A stretch of DNA of 44,129 nt from Candidatus Poseidoniaceae archaeon (GTDB lineage: Archaea > Thermoplasmatota > Poseidoniia > Poseidoniales > Poseidoniaceae), in assembly GCA_028821785.1 (NCBI GenBank), contig JAPKFC010000006.1, forward strand, positions 1 through 44,129. Direction: 5' to 3'. The number at the start of each line of letters is the position of its first letter. Within the stretch, counting starts at the first letter, position 1. The notes below the pieces were generated by a model that made no database searches, was not told the origin of the DNA, and saw only the letters and a list, made by a program, of their open reading frames with translations. Positions 9,014-16,931 of the stretch are shown here, in pieces. The position numbers were made by a program, and so were the translations under genes.

Positions 9014-10018
9014 TCAGTTGATTGATGTGAACATTTCATCAGGCATTTGCTGAGCCAGTGCTAAAGCACCAGTAGCAACCTTGTCAATTGGGTCTTCAAC
9101 ACACCAGACATTTACATCACCGATATCGGAGATTTCGTCAGCAATACGAGCCGCTAATCCTTCGATTAGAGAGCCGCCACCAGAGATGATGACATTGTTA
9201 CGAAGAACTGGTTGATATTCAGGGTCTGCGCCAGCAACGATTTGCTTGATACCGTTTCCGATCTTTGGAATAATTGATTCACATGCTTCTTGAACTAGGT
9301 CTCCGATGTCTACCACTTGTTTCTTACCTTCAACTGAAAGTTCAACAATTGCTTCACGAGCATCTCCGCCAACGTAGGAAACTTCTTCTTTCCAACGGCG
9401 AACCATGTCCTTGGTTACTTGAGCGCCAGTGTACTTCTTTCGGATCAGGTCCATTAGTGCCTCATCCAACCAATCTCCAGCTTCTTGAAGAGTAATTTGG
9501 TCTTCTTCGGTTGGGAATGTTCCGTAAATACGTGCAATATCAGTTGTTCCAGCGCCAATATCTACTACGATAGAACTAGCGATTTCTTCAATTCCGAATG
9601 CTGTAGCGAATGGTTCAGTAACTACCATTATGGCATTTACTTGTCCACGAAGTGTTGCAACTAGGTTGGACTTGTCAGTGAATGAAACGTGAGATGGTGA
9701 GCAAATTACTCCGAATACCTCATCGAATTCTTCAGGGTCTACTGTTTCCAATAGGTGAGAAACAAACGCCTTTGCAGCAGCAAGGTTTGCATCATCATCT
9801 TGAGCAACTCCAGCAGCCATTGGGCGGTATATATTACATGCCAACTTGTTCTTCAAAGCATCATTTCCGAAAAGAACATCTCGCCCGAGGAAGTTACGAG
9901 CAATAGGGTCTTTCGGTCGTCCAACAACAGTTTCAATTGTGTGGCTTGCACCAGCACTTGACGCGATTGTTGATTGGTATGTTCCCAAATCGATTCCTAC
10001 GTAGAGTCTTTCTCCCAT
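9014..10018 (-). CDS. MreB/MamK-like actin homologue
   Basis: A 334-residue actin-superfamily ATPase. The phosphate-1 motif is VGIDLGTYQST (residues 7-17), the phosphate-2 motif VVDIGAGTTDIA (151-162) and the adenosine motif ISGGGSLIEGL (278-288). E135 in TEPFATAFG matches the catalytic position of MreB/MamK, and that stretch looks closer to MamK than to DnaK. The length is that of a prokaryotic filament-forming actin and no membrane anchor is seen. I chose ATG 10018 because GGAAGGTGA lies 6-7 bases upstream; a longer frame from 10072 lacks such a site. The coiled-coil gene follows on the same strand. A role in shape, division or positioning is inferred from the family. Confidence 0.87.
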   Translation of the reverse strand: MGERLYVGIDLGTYQSTIASSAGASHTIETVVGRPKDPIARNFLGRDVLFGNDALKNKLACNIYRPMAAGVAQDDDANLAAAKAFVSHLLETVDPEEFDEVFGVICSPSHVSFTDKSNLVATLRGQVNAIMVVTEPFATAFGIEEIASSIVVDIGAGTTDIARIYGTFPTEEDQITLQEAGDWLDEALMDLIRKKYTGAQVTKDMVRRWKEEVSYVGGDAREAIVELSVEGKKQVVDIGDLVQEACESIIPKIGNGIKQIVAGADPEYQPVLRNNVIISGGGSLIEGLAARIADEISDIGDVNVWCVEDPIDKVATGALALAQQMPDEMFTSIN

Positions 10019-10029
10019 TTTATTCACCT

Positions 10030-10050
10030 TCCGCGTTGCGGACAGACCGC
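10030..10050 (-). promoter_or_regulatory. Two mutually exclusive mini-hairpins next to the actin ribosome-binding site
   Basis: On the minus strand the block CCGC can pair with GCGG on its left (10038-10050, 4 bp, loop of 5) or with GCGGA on its right (10030-10042, 5 bp, loop of 3). The right-hand arm directly abuts the AAGGTGA ribosome-binding site of the actin gene. Stems this short are marginal, so a translational switch is only a possibility. Confidence 0.25.
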
Positions 10051-10115
10051 CGAGGATGCCACTACCCTTCAAGGTTCACCTTCACTAAAAAGGGATGATA
10101 TCTGCATGCGTAAGC

Positions 10116-10122
10116 AAAAAAA
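10116..10122 (-). terminator. T-tract terminator after the subtilase gene
   Basis: Seven consecutive T residues on the minus strand follow GCGGGGC, 27 bases after the subtilase stop. Archaeal termination commonly uses a U-run without a strong hairpin. This position would separate the subtilase from the actin gene. Confidence 0.4.
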
Positions 10123-10148
10123 GCCCCGCAGTATGGCGAAAAGAAAAA

Positions 10149-13100
10149 CTAAACCCCATCACTTTCAACAGGAACCAATTCTTTCTCAGATATGTCGGAA
10201 AAGCCTTCATTGAAATCATCGCGAAGAAATTTCTTAGCGACCAGTAACGCGCCAACCAAACCACCAATCAATCCTACAATTGCTAACGCTAGAAATCTCT
10301 TTTGTTTGGCAATTTCTTCTTTATTTAAAATCAAAGAACTGTCATCACCTATTGAGGAGTTATCCCACGATGAAGTGAATACATTTTGACTGCTTTTTAT
10401 TATTAATTCATTATTCGCTTCTGGAGATTGGTTTGAACTTTGTACAAAGAACTCCAGATGTAATTGTTGCCCATTAATGTCGTATGAAGGGAGATCGGCT
10501 GGAATTACCCAGATACAAAAGAATTCATTTGAATGATTCCCCATCATCCCCGGAACACAACGAACTAATTCCGAAGAACTCTCATTTGAATCATTATGTG
10601 TAATCATTATTTTGACGCCAGTTGTCAATTGGTCGCCATCGCCGTCTTCTGCTAGCCATCGAACCAGCATCACATCTTCCCAAACACTGCCATTTTCTAA
10701 TTCTGAGATGATAGTAATTTGTGGAGTATTATCTATTGGCCTACAGCCATTTTCCATTATAGGCCAACTACTGTTGATTATTTCTGTATAGCATAGATCA
10801 ACATCATCCTTGACGGAATCCGCATCCGAATCATCAACGCAACCATCTGAATCCAAATCGAAACCACTTGCATCCTCGCCCCCGCATAAGTCAATATCAT
10901 CGGTTATTGTGTCTCCATCCGAATCATCAAGACAGCCATTGAAATCTAAATCAAAACCGCTTGCATTTTCAATTGGGCAGAGGTCTAATACATTTTCAAT
11001 ACCATCTCCATCACCATCCATCCACCCATCGTAATCCCGCTGCACCCCTTTAGCAGCAATAGAAAATCCATTTCTATCACCATCAATGCCGACGGTTCCA
11101 GGTGAGTTTCCAGGTGAGATATAGCGGGCCCGAACTTCAATTTCAATCCATTCAATTTCACTTAAGTCAACAGCATCCAAATGAACCTTCACAGTGGTTT
11201 CATTGCTTGACGGAAATGAGTTGTTATTTGAGTAATTAACAACGCTTTCGTAAAACAAGGTATTGGAGCCATCAGAATTTGTTTTGCCCGAGATAGCGAC
11301 TTGACCATTTGAGAGACGTACGACCAGCAACATGTCATCGACCAGATAAGGTTCGGGTGATGAAGGGAATGCCATTGTAACATCCAATGGTTGACCCTGC
11401 TCAATTGAAAGCCGCGTTGTCCAAATTTCTCCACTCGAGAGGAACGGACCTACGGCTCCGTCCCCATTCCAGGGATTATTAGCTAAATTTTCCAATGGGC
11501 TAAGGTTTCCATCTCGTTGCGATAATAACTGCATAGGTTGCAACTGTTCTAAACGATAGGAGTCGTGAATCCAAACATCACTAGCTGGAGAAACATTACC
11601 CTCAGAGATCATATTTTCTAATTGTGCAAAATCAATTAGTTGAGATAAATTTAGTCGACCAAACCCATCATATGGGTTTCTCAAATCCTCTCCTCCATTT
11701 CCAGCGTTTCTTTCATCCAACGACAAAGGAGTACTTGCAATCGCCATCAAAGCCCGTAACATTGGCCCAGAAGGAGTGAAACCATCACCCAATGTCAAAT
11801 TAGATTGGTTGTCAAGAGAATTATCAGCCCACTGAGGCCGCAATTGGTTGATAGAAACATCATGGGTGTTTTCCTGTGAGCCACGAATCCACCCCTGCTC
11901 AACCATTTGCTGAATTATAGCAGCAGTGCTTGCTGCCATTGGGGTGGCCATACTAGTACCGCTTGATGAGCGCAAGTCATCATTGTAAGAATCATCAATA
12001 CCGTCAGCCTTCGCCGATAGAATTGATGTTCCGGTAGCGAGTGCGAAAATACCAGTTGTCTCCACTTGTAATGGGCCATGAGTATTCGATGCCCAACGTT
12101 GCGATTGGTCATTTTTTATTGAAGCCCCAATGGCAGCAACATTTCTGGCGTTTGCAGGCTCTAAGATTTCACCACCATTATTGCCTGGAGCAACAAATGC
12201 AAGCGACCAAGGAAATTCCCTGCCCCACGCATCAAAATCAGCCGAACGAGCAGTATATTCGGCAGAATTATCCCCCCATGAATCGGAATGGATTACCGCG
12301 CCATTAATGGCCGCTTCATACAATAGCAAATCCACATCTGGAACTACCCACCCCTCGCTTGATACAATATCTTGGAAGACCAGAGAACTACCATGGGCAA
12401 GTGAAGAGCCCGTAGTTGGAAGAGTCCCGTTTCTATAATCGTAAACATCAAAGCAAGACAAAGTGCCAGCGACATGAGTTCCGTGTCGATAATCACTATG
12501 CCCCTGAGTATCTCCTGAATCTATTGTTTCATTGAGCAATAGAAGTTTGCGATGATAGAGGCCAGCAGGAGCCTCAGCATCACTTCCATTTTCACCCTCG
12601 GAGCCGAACAGTGAAGCTGCAGTCGCATTTCTAAAACAAGAATGATCGGCATCAAGACCAGAATCAGCCATCCCAACAACGACGCCACTTGCATTCAAAC
12701 CTAAATCCCAAGCAGGGTTTTCAGAGAGGCCCCCATTTTGGTGAATAGATGCAGATTGTGTGTTACGGGCAAATGTTTCCAATACCGGCTCAACCCAAAG
12801 CAAACCATCAACCGCTAGTAATTGAGAAAATAATTGCGGATCATCGTACGTCCATTTTACAATCATGACTTGAGGAATTGGGCTTGATAAGAATAATTCT
12901 TCACCACTCATTTCAATTGAAAACATTGCCAATTGTTGAGATAACTGCCGTGCAGCCGTATCGGGCAATCTCGGTTCAAAGACCAAGCGAAGTATGGTGT
13001 CGGGGGAAGGCTGCAAGCCATCTAAGCCAGCCTTGTATTGTGCTTGCTTTGCTTCATTTATTTCAATATTCAAATCCAAATTAATATCCCCGGCACTACC

Positions 13101-13358
13101 CCAGGCCAATAGTGTTGAGGGGGAAATAATTCTCAAAGGGGTGAGCCCGTTATTTTTCACCACATTCCAATTGTCCTGAGTCCAATATCCATCTTTTAGA
13201 ACGATCTCAATTTCTCCCCCTTCACCAATAGTGACTGGATAGTCTGTATTGTCGGTTAGAAAGGCAGTGGCAAGCGGCATCAGCAATACTAGCAATAGTA
13301 TAATCGCTGGCCGCATAAACCTTGTCAAAACCTCAAACCATGTCAATCTCACCCCCAT
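10149..13358 (-). CDS. Large secreted subtilisin-like serine protease (S8) with calcium-repeat tail
   Basis: About 1069 residues; the positions below count from an in-frame TTG two codons upstream. A signal/anchor helix lies at about 17-35. An N-terminal region resembling a pro-domain runs to about 205. The S8 catalytic domain (about 215-480, plus an extension to about 585) has D234 (MADSGLD), H294 (RHGTHVAGTL), N395 (APGNNGG) and S471 (SGTSMATPMAAS), so the triad is complete. After a beta-rich region come three thrombospondin type 3-like units (about 785-860), an Ig-like stretch, a membrane helix (about 1025-1047) and a short acidic tail. It likely digests protein at the cell surface. The start is uncertain: ATG 13358, or ATG 13316 directly before the signal helix. 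Confidence 0.9.
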   Translation of the reverse strand: MGVRLTWFEVLTRFMRPAIILLLVLLMPLATAFLTDNTDYPVTIGEGGEIEIVLKDGYWTQDNWNVVKNNGLTPLRIISPSTLLAWGSAGDINLDLNIEINEAKQAQYKAGLDGLQPSPDTILRLVFEPRLPDTAARQLSQQLAMFSIEMSGEELFLSSPIPQVMIVKWTYDDPQLFSQLLAVDGLLWVEPVLETFARNTQSASIHQNGGLSENPAWDLGLNASGVVVGMADSGLDADHSCFRNATAASLFGSEGENGSDAEAPAGLYHRKLLLLNETIDSGDTQGHSDYRHGTHVAGTLSCFDVYDYRNGTLPTTGSSLAHGSSLVFQDIVSSEGWVVPDVDLLLYEAAINGAVIHSDSWGDNSAEYTARSADFDAWGREFPWSLAFVAPGNNGGEILEPANARNVAAIGASIKNDQSQRWASNTHGPLQVETTGIFALATGTSILSAKADGIDDSYNDDLRSSSGTSMATPMAASTAAIIQQMVEQGWIRGSQENTHDVSINQLRPQWADNSLDNQSNLTLGDGFTPSGPMLRALMAIASTPLSLDERNAGNGGEDLRNPYDGFGRLNLSQLIDFAQLENMISEGNVSPASDVWIHDSYRLEQLQPMQLLSQRDGNLSPLENLANNPWNGDGAVGPFLSSGEIWTTRLSIEQGQPLDVTMAFPSSPEPYLVDDMLLVVRLSNGQVAISGKTNSDGSNTLFYESVVNYSNNNSFPSSNETTVKVHLDAVDLSEIEWIEIEVRARYISPGNSPGTVGIDGDRNGFSIAAKGVQRDYDGWMDGDGDGIENVLDLCPIENASGFDLDFNGCLDDSDGDTITDDIDLCGGEDASGFDLDSDGCVDDSDADSVKDDVDLCYTEIINSSWPIMENGCRPIDNTPQITIISELENGSVWEDVMLVRWLAEDGDGDQLTTGVKIMITHNDSNESSSELVRCVPGMMGNHSNEFFCIWVIPADLPSYDINGQQLHLEFFVQSSNQSPEANNELIIKSSQNVFTSSWDNSSIGDDSSLILNKEEIAKQKRFLALAIVGLIGGLVGALLVAKKFLRDDFNEGFSDISEKELVPVESDGV

Positions 13359-13416
13359 TTCCAATCGTTTAGTCGCGCCATAGCGCTTAAGACGGGATTG
13401 CGAGTCGCCCCATTTG

Positions 13417-13683
13417 ATGAAGGCCTATCGAATTTCAGGAATCGCCCCTTTCGGACGCATGCGCCAAGGATTCTCAATTGATATAGCAGCAAACGATGAA
13501 GCTGATGCTGAACATCGCGCGTATTCAATTATGGGTTCACGCCACAAAGCAAATCGCCGTTCAATTACTATTGAATCAATCGCAGAAATTGATCCAAGAA
13601 CCTCCAAGGAATCACGCATTCTAGACCACTTCCGCGAGCAAATTGCAGCAGCCGGTGGACGAATCGCATCCGAAGAAGAGTGA
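13417..13683 (+). CDS. rplX: 50S ribosomal protein LX (L18Ae family)
   Basis: An 88-residue protein starting MKAYRISGIAPFG and containing the LX/L18Ae signature region around residues 20-55 (FSIDIAANDEADAEHRAYSIMGSRHK). It is a component of the archaeal large ribosomal subunit, homologous to eukaryotic eL20 (L18a). Length is normal for archaea, where the protein is about half the eukaryotic one. ATG 13417 fits the family N-terminus; a TTG one codon upstream is in frame. It heads the cluster LX - prefoldin alpha - FtsY, an order common in archaea, and is divergent from the subtilase. Confidence 0.92.
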   Translation: MKAYRISGIAPFGRMRQGFSIDIAANDEADAEHRAYSIMGSRHKANRRSITIESIAEIDPRTSKESRILDHFREQIAAAGGRIASEEE

Positions 13684-13689
13684 GGTTGT

Positions 13690-13707
13690 CCGGCCGCGCC
13701 GGTTTTT
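13690..13707 (+). terminator. GC hairpin with T-run between LX and prefoldin genes
   Basis: CCGGC-CGC-GCCGG (13690-13702) forms a 5-bp stem with a 3-base loop and is followed by TTTTT. It looks like an intrinsic terminator, yet it lies inside a conserved gene cluster, 7 bases after the LX stop and 33 bases before the prefoldin start. It could act as an attenuator that makes LX more abundant than the downstream products. Confidence 0.45.
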
Positions 13708-13740
13708 CAACCCCGACGGTCTACGAGGGGATGAGCGAAG

Positions 13741-14325
13741 ATGGCAACGAGGGAAGAACTGCAAAATTTAGCCCGCATCGTCGAGGTAACTAAGGCTAGT
13801 TTTGACGAAGTAGAAAAGCAGATCGGCAAAGTCGAAGAAGTCATCAAAGAACATACTATCACCCTAGCAACACTCAATGAATTAGTTCAAGTTGGAACCA
13901 AGGGAAGTGCTAGCGCCCATCTTTCAATTGGCTCAGGAGTAACACTTCCATACAAACACGAAGGCCAGCAAGAAGGCTTGGCGATGATTGATTTGGGCAG
14001 TGGCATCTTCGGAGAAAAACCGTGGAGCCAAGCAATTGAAATTACTCAACAACGCAAAGACGACATCATTCAATTACGCAACGATTTACAGATTCAAGCC
14101 CAAGCCCTAGAAGTGAAAATCGGAGAGGCTGCAGAGCAATTTAATCAGGTGGCGATGGCCATTAAATCACAACCGAGTGAAAACAAATTACCAGCCAAAG
14201 CCTCTAACGCTTTGGTGCCACCAACAGAACAGGATGTAGAGGAACAACAATCCGAACAAGCAACCCGCCGTAGTGGAAAGCGCCGTGGTGGAATGTTTGG
14301 CAACGAATTGACACTAGATGACTGA
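13741..14325 (+). CDS. pfdA: Prefoldin alpha subunit
   Basis: A 194-residue protein with two coiled-coil helices (about 1-45 and 95-145) around a beta-hairpin region (LNELVQVGTKGSASAHLSIGSGVTLP), the layout of prefoldin alpha. Two alpha and four beta subunits form the jellyfish-shaped chaperone that passes unfolded proteins to the thermosome. It is longer than the usual 140-150 residues because of a hydrophilic C-terminal extension (from about 146) rich in Q, E and basic residues. The gene lies between ribosomal LX and FtsY, the standard archaeal location, and its stop is 9 bases before the FtsY ATG. Confidence 0.9.
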   Translation: MATREELQNLARIVEVTKASFDEVEKQIGKVEEVIKEHTITLATLNELVQVGTKGSASAHLSIGSGVTLPYKHEGQQEGLAMIDLGSGIFGEKPWSQAIEITQQRKDDIIQLRNDLQIQAQALEVKIGEAAEQFNQVAMAIKSQPSENKLPAKASNALVPPTEQDVEEQQSEQATRRSGKRRGGMFGNELTLDD

Positions 14326-14334
14326 GGTATTTGC

Positions 14335-15738
14335 ATGGGATTATTTGATAGATTCAGAAAAGTAGCCGAGGTTACAGATACAGAGGCATTGTCCGCTGCA
14401 GAAGAATCAGATGAAGCCCAGCAAGCACTACAAAATGCACAACAACAAACTCAAACACCACAACCTGAGCCGGTTGAGGAAATATCAAACCAACAAGATG
14501 ATGACTGGGACGACCTCGATGAAGAAGTTGTTAGTGAAACAACAGGTGAGGAAGATGATTGGGATGATTTCGATGAAGAAGAAGAGATTGCTCTACCAGT
14601 TGAATTGACCAAGGTTCAAAGGAAATTACTTGAGCGAGAAAAAAAGGCTGGAGAAAAAGCCGAAAAAGCCCGACAAAAGCAAATCAAGAAGCGCGGCGGA
14701 GTTGAACTCGCACGTCCACAGGGTTCACGTGTCGATTTGTCTATGATGAGAACTACGACTGGAAGAAAACTGGTCAGTGTCGAATCGGCACCAAAAGGCT
14801 CTTCCAAATCAGCAACTATTGAAACAGAATTCGGCGGTAAGGTCGAAGTTGAACTCGGTGGCGGTGTAGTTGAGCAAGGTGGAAGAGTGATCAAATCAGG
14901 AGATGGCCTCGATACTCTACTAGAGGAATTAGAGTGGGTATTACTAGAATCTGATATTTCATCGGATGCGGTTACAGCGATAATAGATGCTTTGCGCAAT
15001 ACATTGGTCGGGGCAAGATTGCGCAAAGGAGCAGACCTTTCCAAGGTTCTCGAAGCATCTCTTAAACGCGCATTAAATAACTTACTTTCAGCTGGCTATT
15101 GGGATTTCGATGCTACAGTACAATCTTATGTGGATAAGGGAGATTTACCAGTCGTCATAATGATGGTTGGGGTAAATGGAACCGGGAAAACAACTACAGC
15201 AGCAAAGATTGCTCACAGATTACAGTCTCGAGGACTATCTGTTATTGCAGCAGCAGGTGATACATTTAGGGCAGGCGCAATCCAACAATTAGAATCACAT
15301 TGCGAAACCCTGGGAATTCGTTGCATCTCCAGCCAACGCGGCGGCGATGCTGCAGCGGTAATCAGAGACGCCATAGATTCTGCAAAGGCAAAAAACATTG
15401 ACGTCGTATTGGTTGATACAGCAGGAAGAATGCACAATAAAACAAATCTAATGAAAGAATTGAACAAAGTTAGGAGAATTGCCAATCCTCACCTTACTCT
15501 ATTCGTCGGTGATGCTTTGGCAGGTAATGATGCAGTCGATCAAGCTAAGATGTTTCAAGAAATAATGAAGTTCGATGGCGCAGTATTGACAAAAATGGAT
15601 ACTGATGCCAAAGGTGGAGCAGGACTTTCTATCGCTTTCGCAACAGGACGACCAATCGTTTTCGCGGGCACTGGACAAGGTTATGATGACCTATTGCAAT
15701 TTGAACCAAATTGGCTCCTCGACCAGTTATTTGAATGA
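14335..15738 (+). CDS. ftsY: Signal recognition particle receptor FtsY
   Basis: A 467-residue SRP GTPase that docks SRP-bound ribosomes at the membrane. The first 165 residues are a charged, acidic A-region (DDWDDLDEE and similar), followed by the helical N domain (about 190-265). The G domain has the P-loop GVNGTGKTT (about 279-287), DTFRAGAIQQL, DTAGRMHNKTNLMKEL (about 361) and TKMDTDAKGG (about 419). The C-terminus FAGTGQGYDDLLQFEPNWLLDQLF is typical of the family. The ATG is preceded by GAGGT at a spacing of 6. It is translationally close to prefoldin alpha. Confidence 0.95.
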   Translation: MGLFDRFRKVAEVTDTEALSAAEESDEAQQALQNAQQQTQTPQPEPVEEISNQQDDDWDDLDEEVVSETTGEEDDWDDFDEEEEIALPVELTKVQRKLLEREKKAGEKAEKARQKQIKKRGGVELARPQGSRVDLSMMRTTTGRKLVSVESAPKGSSKSATIETEFGGKVEVELGGGVVEQGGRVIKSGDGLDTLLEELEWVLLESDISSDAVTAIIDALRNTLVGARLRKGADLSKVLEASLKRALNNLLSAGYWDFDATVQSYVDKGDLPVVIMMVGVNGTGKTTTAAKIAHRLQSRGLSVIAAAGDTFRAGAIQQLESHCETLGIRCISSQRGGDAAAVIRDAIDSAKAKNIDVVLVDTAGRMHNKTNLMKELNKVRRIANPHLTLFVGDALAGNDAVDQAKMFQEIMKFDGAVLTKMDTDAKGGAGLSIAFATGRPIVFAGTGQGYDDLLQFEPNWLLDQLFE

Positions 15739-15761
15739 ATAATTGAATCAGCAAAAGCGAT

Positions 15762-15794
15762 GAGGACAAAAACCTCCTATGCAAAGGAGTAATC
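15762..15794 (+). promoter_or_regulatory. Ribosome-binding site of the DUF1844 gene inside a possible hairpin
   Basis: The strong site AAGGAG (15784-15789, 5 bases before ATG 15795) can pair with CTCCT at 15774-15778 (5-bp stem, 6-base loop). The same CCTC can instead pair with GAGG at 15762-15765. This gives a possible closed/open arrangement of the start region. Stems are short. Confidence 0.3.
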
Positions 15795-16172
15795 ATGGCG
15801 GAGATATTTCACGACGACGAAACGGCTCGATTTTTTCAATTAGTACACCTATTCCAACGCTCAGCATTATTACAAATGGGTCAATTACCAGATACTGAAG
15901 GTAATGTACATTACAATATGTCTGAAGCCAAAGAGGCCATTGACTTACTAACAATGTTACAGAAGAAGACCAAAGGAAATTTACAACCCGTCGAAACATC
16001 ATTGTTGAATGGGATAGTTTCGGAACTACAATTACAATTTATGAAAGCACCAGCACTGCACAGGAAAATGCAAGAAGAAAAAAATCAATCGGAAGCGATG
16101 AGAGATACGTTTGCAAATCCACAACAAGGCCCAGTGGAAGATTTGAGTGGGTCGCAAGAAGAAGAGGAATGA
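15795..16172 (+). CDS. DUF1844-family small protein
   Basis: A 125-residue cytoplasmic protein. The pattern of a helical start (FFQLVHLFQRSALLQMGQLP), then EAKEAIDLLTMLQKKTKGNLQPVETSLLNGIVSELQLQF, matches DUF1844, including the conserved IDLL.ML..KTKGNL.P.E..LL core. The family is found in many bacteria and some archaea and has no established function. The C-terminus is a charged, disordered tail. The start has a clear AAGGAG. It lies between FtsY (56 bases upstream) and the degenerate receiver gene (48 bases downstream), all on the plus strand. Confidence 0.8.
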   Translation: MAEIFHDDETARFFQLVHLFQRSALLQMGQLPDTEGNVHYNMSEAKEAIDLLTMLQKKTKGNLQPVETSLLNGIVSELQLQFMKAPALHRKMQEEKNQSEAMRDTFANPQQGPVEDLSGSQEEEE

Positions 16173-16220
16173 ACAATTTTCATCGCATGTTTGATGTGCA
16201 AGAATGGTGGCGTGAGTAAT

Positions 16221-16925
16221 ATGGCGTATGTGACCGAGGCAGAGGGAGAATCTACTCCGACCGTCCTTATCGTCGATAATAACCCAATGTCAATAACCAG
16301 ATTGAGCAATATTTTCAAGGTCAAAGAATTCAAAATTGAAATTTGCGAAGATGGCGATAAAGCGGTTGACGAATACATTAGGTTAGACCCTGAATTAGTG
16401 GTTTTATCTTTAGACATACCATCATTGGATGGCCATTTAGCCGCTTTGGAAATTAGAGAGCACGGTGGAGAGGGGAGGATTATATTTGTTGCACCAAAGC
16501 ACCAAGCGCAATTAGCAGCAGACGCAGCATATTCAGCAGGGGCGGTAGCATGGCTTCAAAAACCAGTCATCACAGCAGATTTGGATAAGATTTGGGAAAC
16601 CGTTCTCGGACCAATTCCTGAAGCACCAGGGTTAGCAGATTTGGATAGTTTATATCCAGAAGATCGCATTAAACCCGAAGAAGATTCTGGGCCAATGCCT
16701 TTGCCAGGATTGCCACCTCTGCCAATGCCAAACGCAGATGGAACATTACCCGCTTTGACGCTACCTCCATTGGAAATGCCATTATTGGTGGTTGAAGAGG
16801 CTGACAACAAGCCAAAACGCAAGATAAAGGGTCTGAAGAAAATGCTATTGTTGATAGCGCTATTAGCAGGTGCTGGTGGTTATTGGTATTATCAAACAAT
16901 TATGATGAATTCTCCGCTCTTTTGA
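16221..16925 (+). CDS. Membrane-anchored degenerate receiver (REC-like) protein
   Basis: A 234-residue protein with a CheY-like fold at about 12-130, starting TVLIVDNNP. The usual second acidic-pocket residue is N20 instead of D. The phospho-acceptor position is serine (S63 in ELVVLSLDIP, four residues before P67, where CheY has D57). The conserved threonine is replaced by alanine near residue 91, while lysine K114 (WLQKP) is kept. It therefore probably cannot be phosphorylated in the normal way. A proline-rich linker (about 150-195) leads to a basic patch (KPKRKIKGLKK) and one C-terminal membrane helix, so the receiver faces the cytoplasm as a tail-anchored domain. I chose ATG 16221; a TTG at 16191 is in frame. 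Its partner is unknown. Confidence 0.78.
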   Translation: MAYVTEAEGESTPTVLIVDNNPMSITRLSNIFKVKEFKIEICEDGDKAVDEYIRLDPELVVLSLDIPSLDGHLAALEIREHGGEGRIIFVAPKHQAQLAADAAYSAGAVAWLQKPVITADLDKIWETVLGPIPEAPGLADLDSLYPEDRIKPEEDSGPMPLPGLPPLPMPNADGTLPALTLPPLEMPLLVVEEADNKPKRKIKGLKKMLLLIALLAGAGGYWYYQTIMMNSPLF

Positions 16926-16931
16926 CCACAG

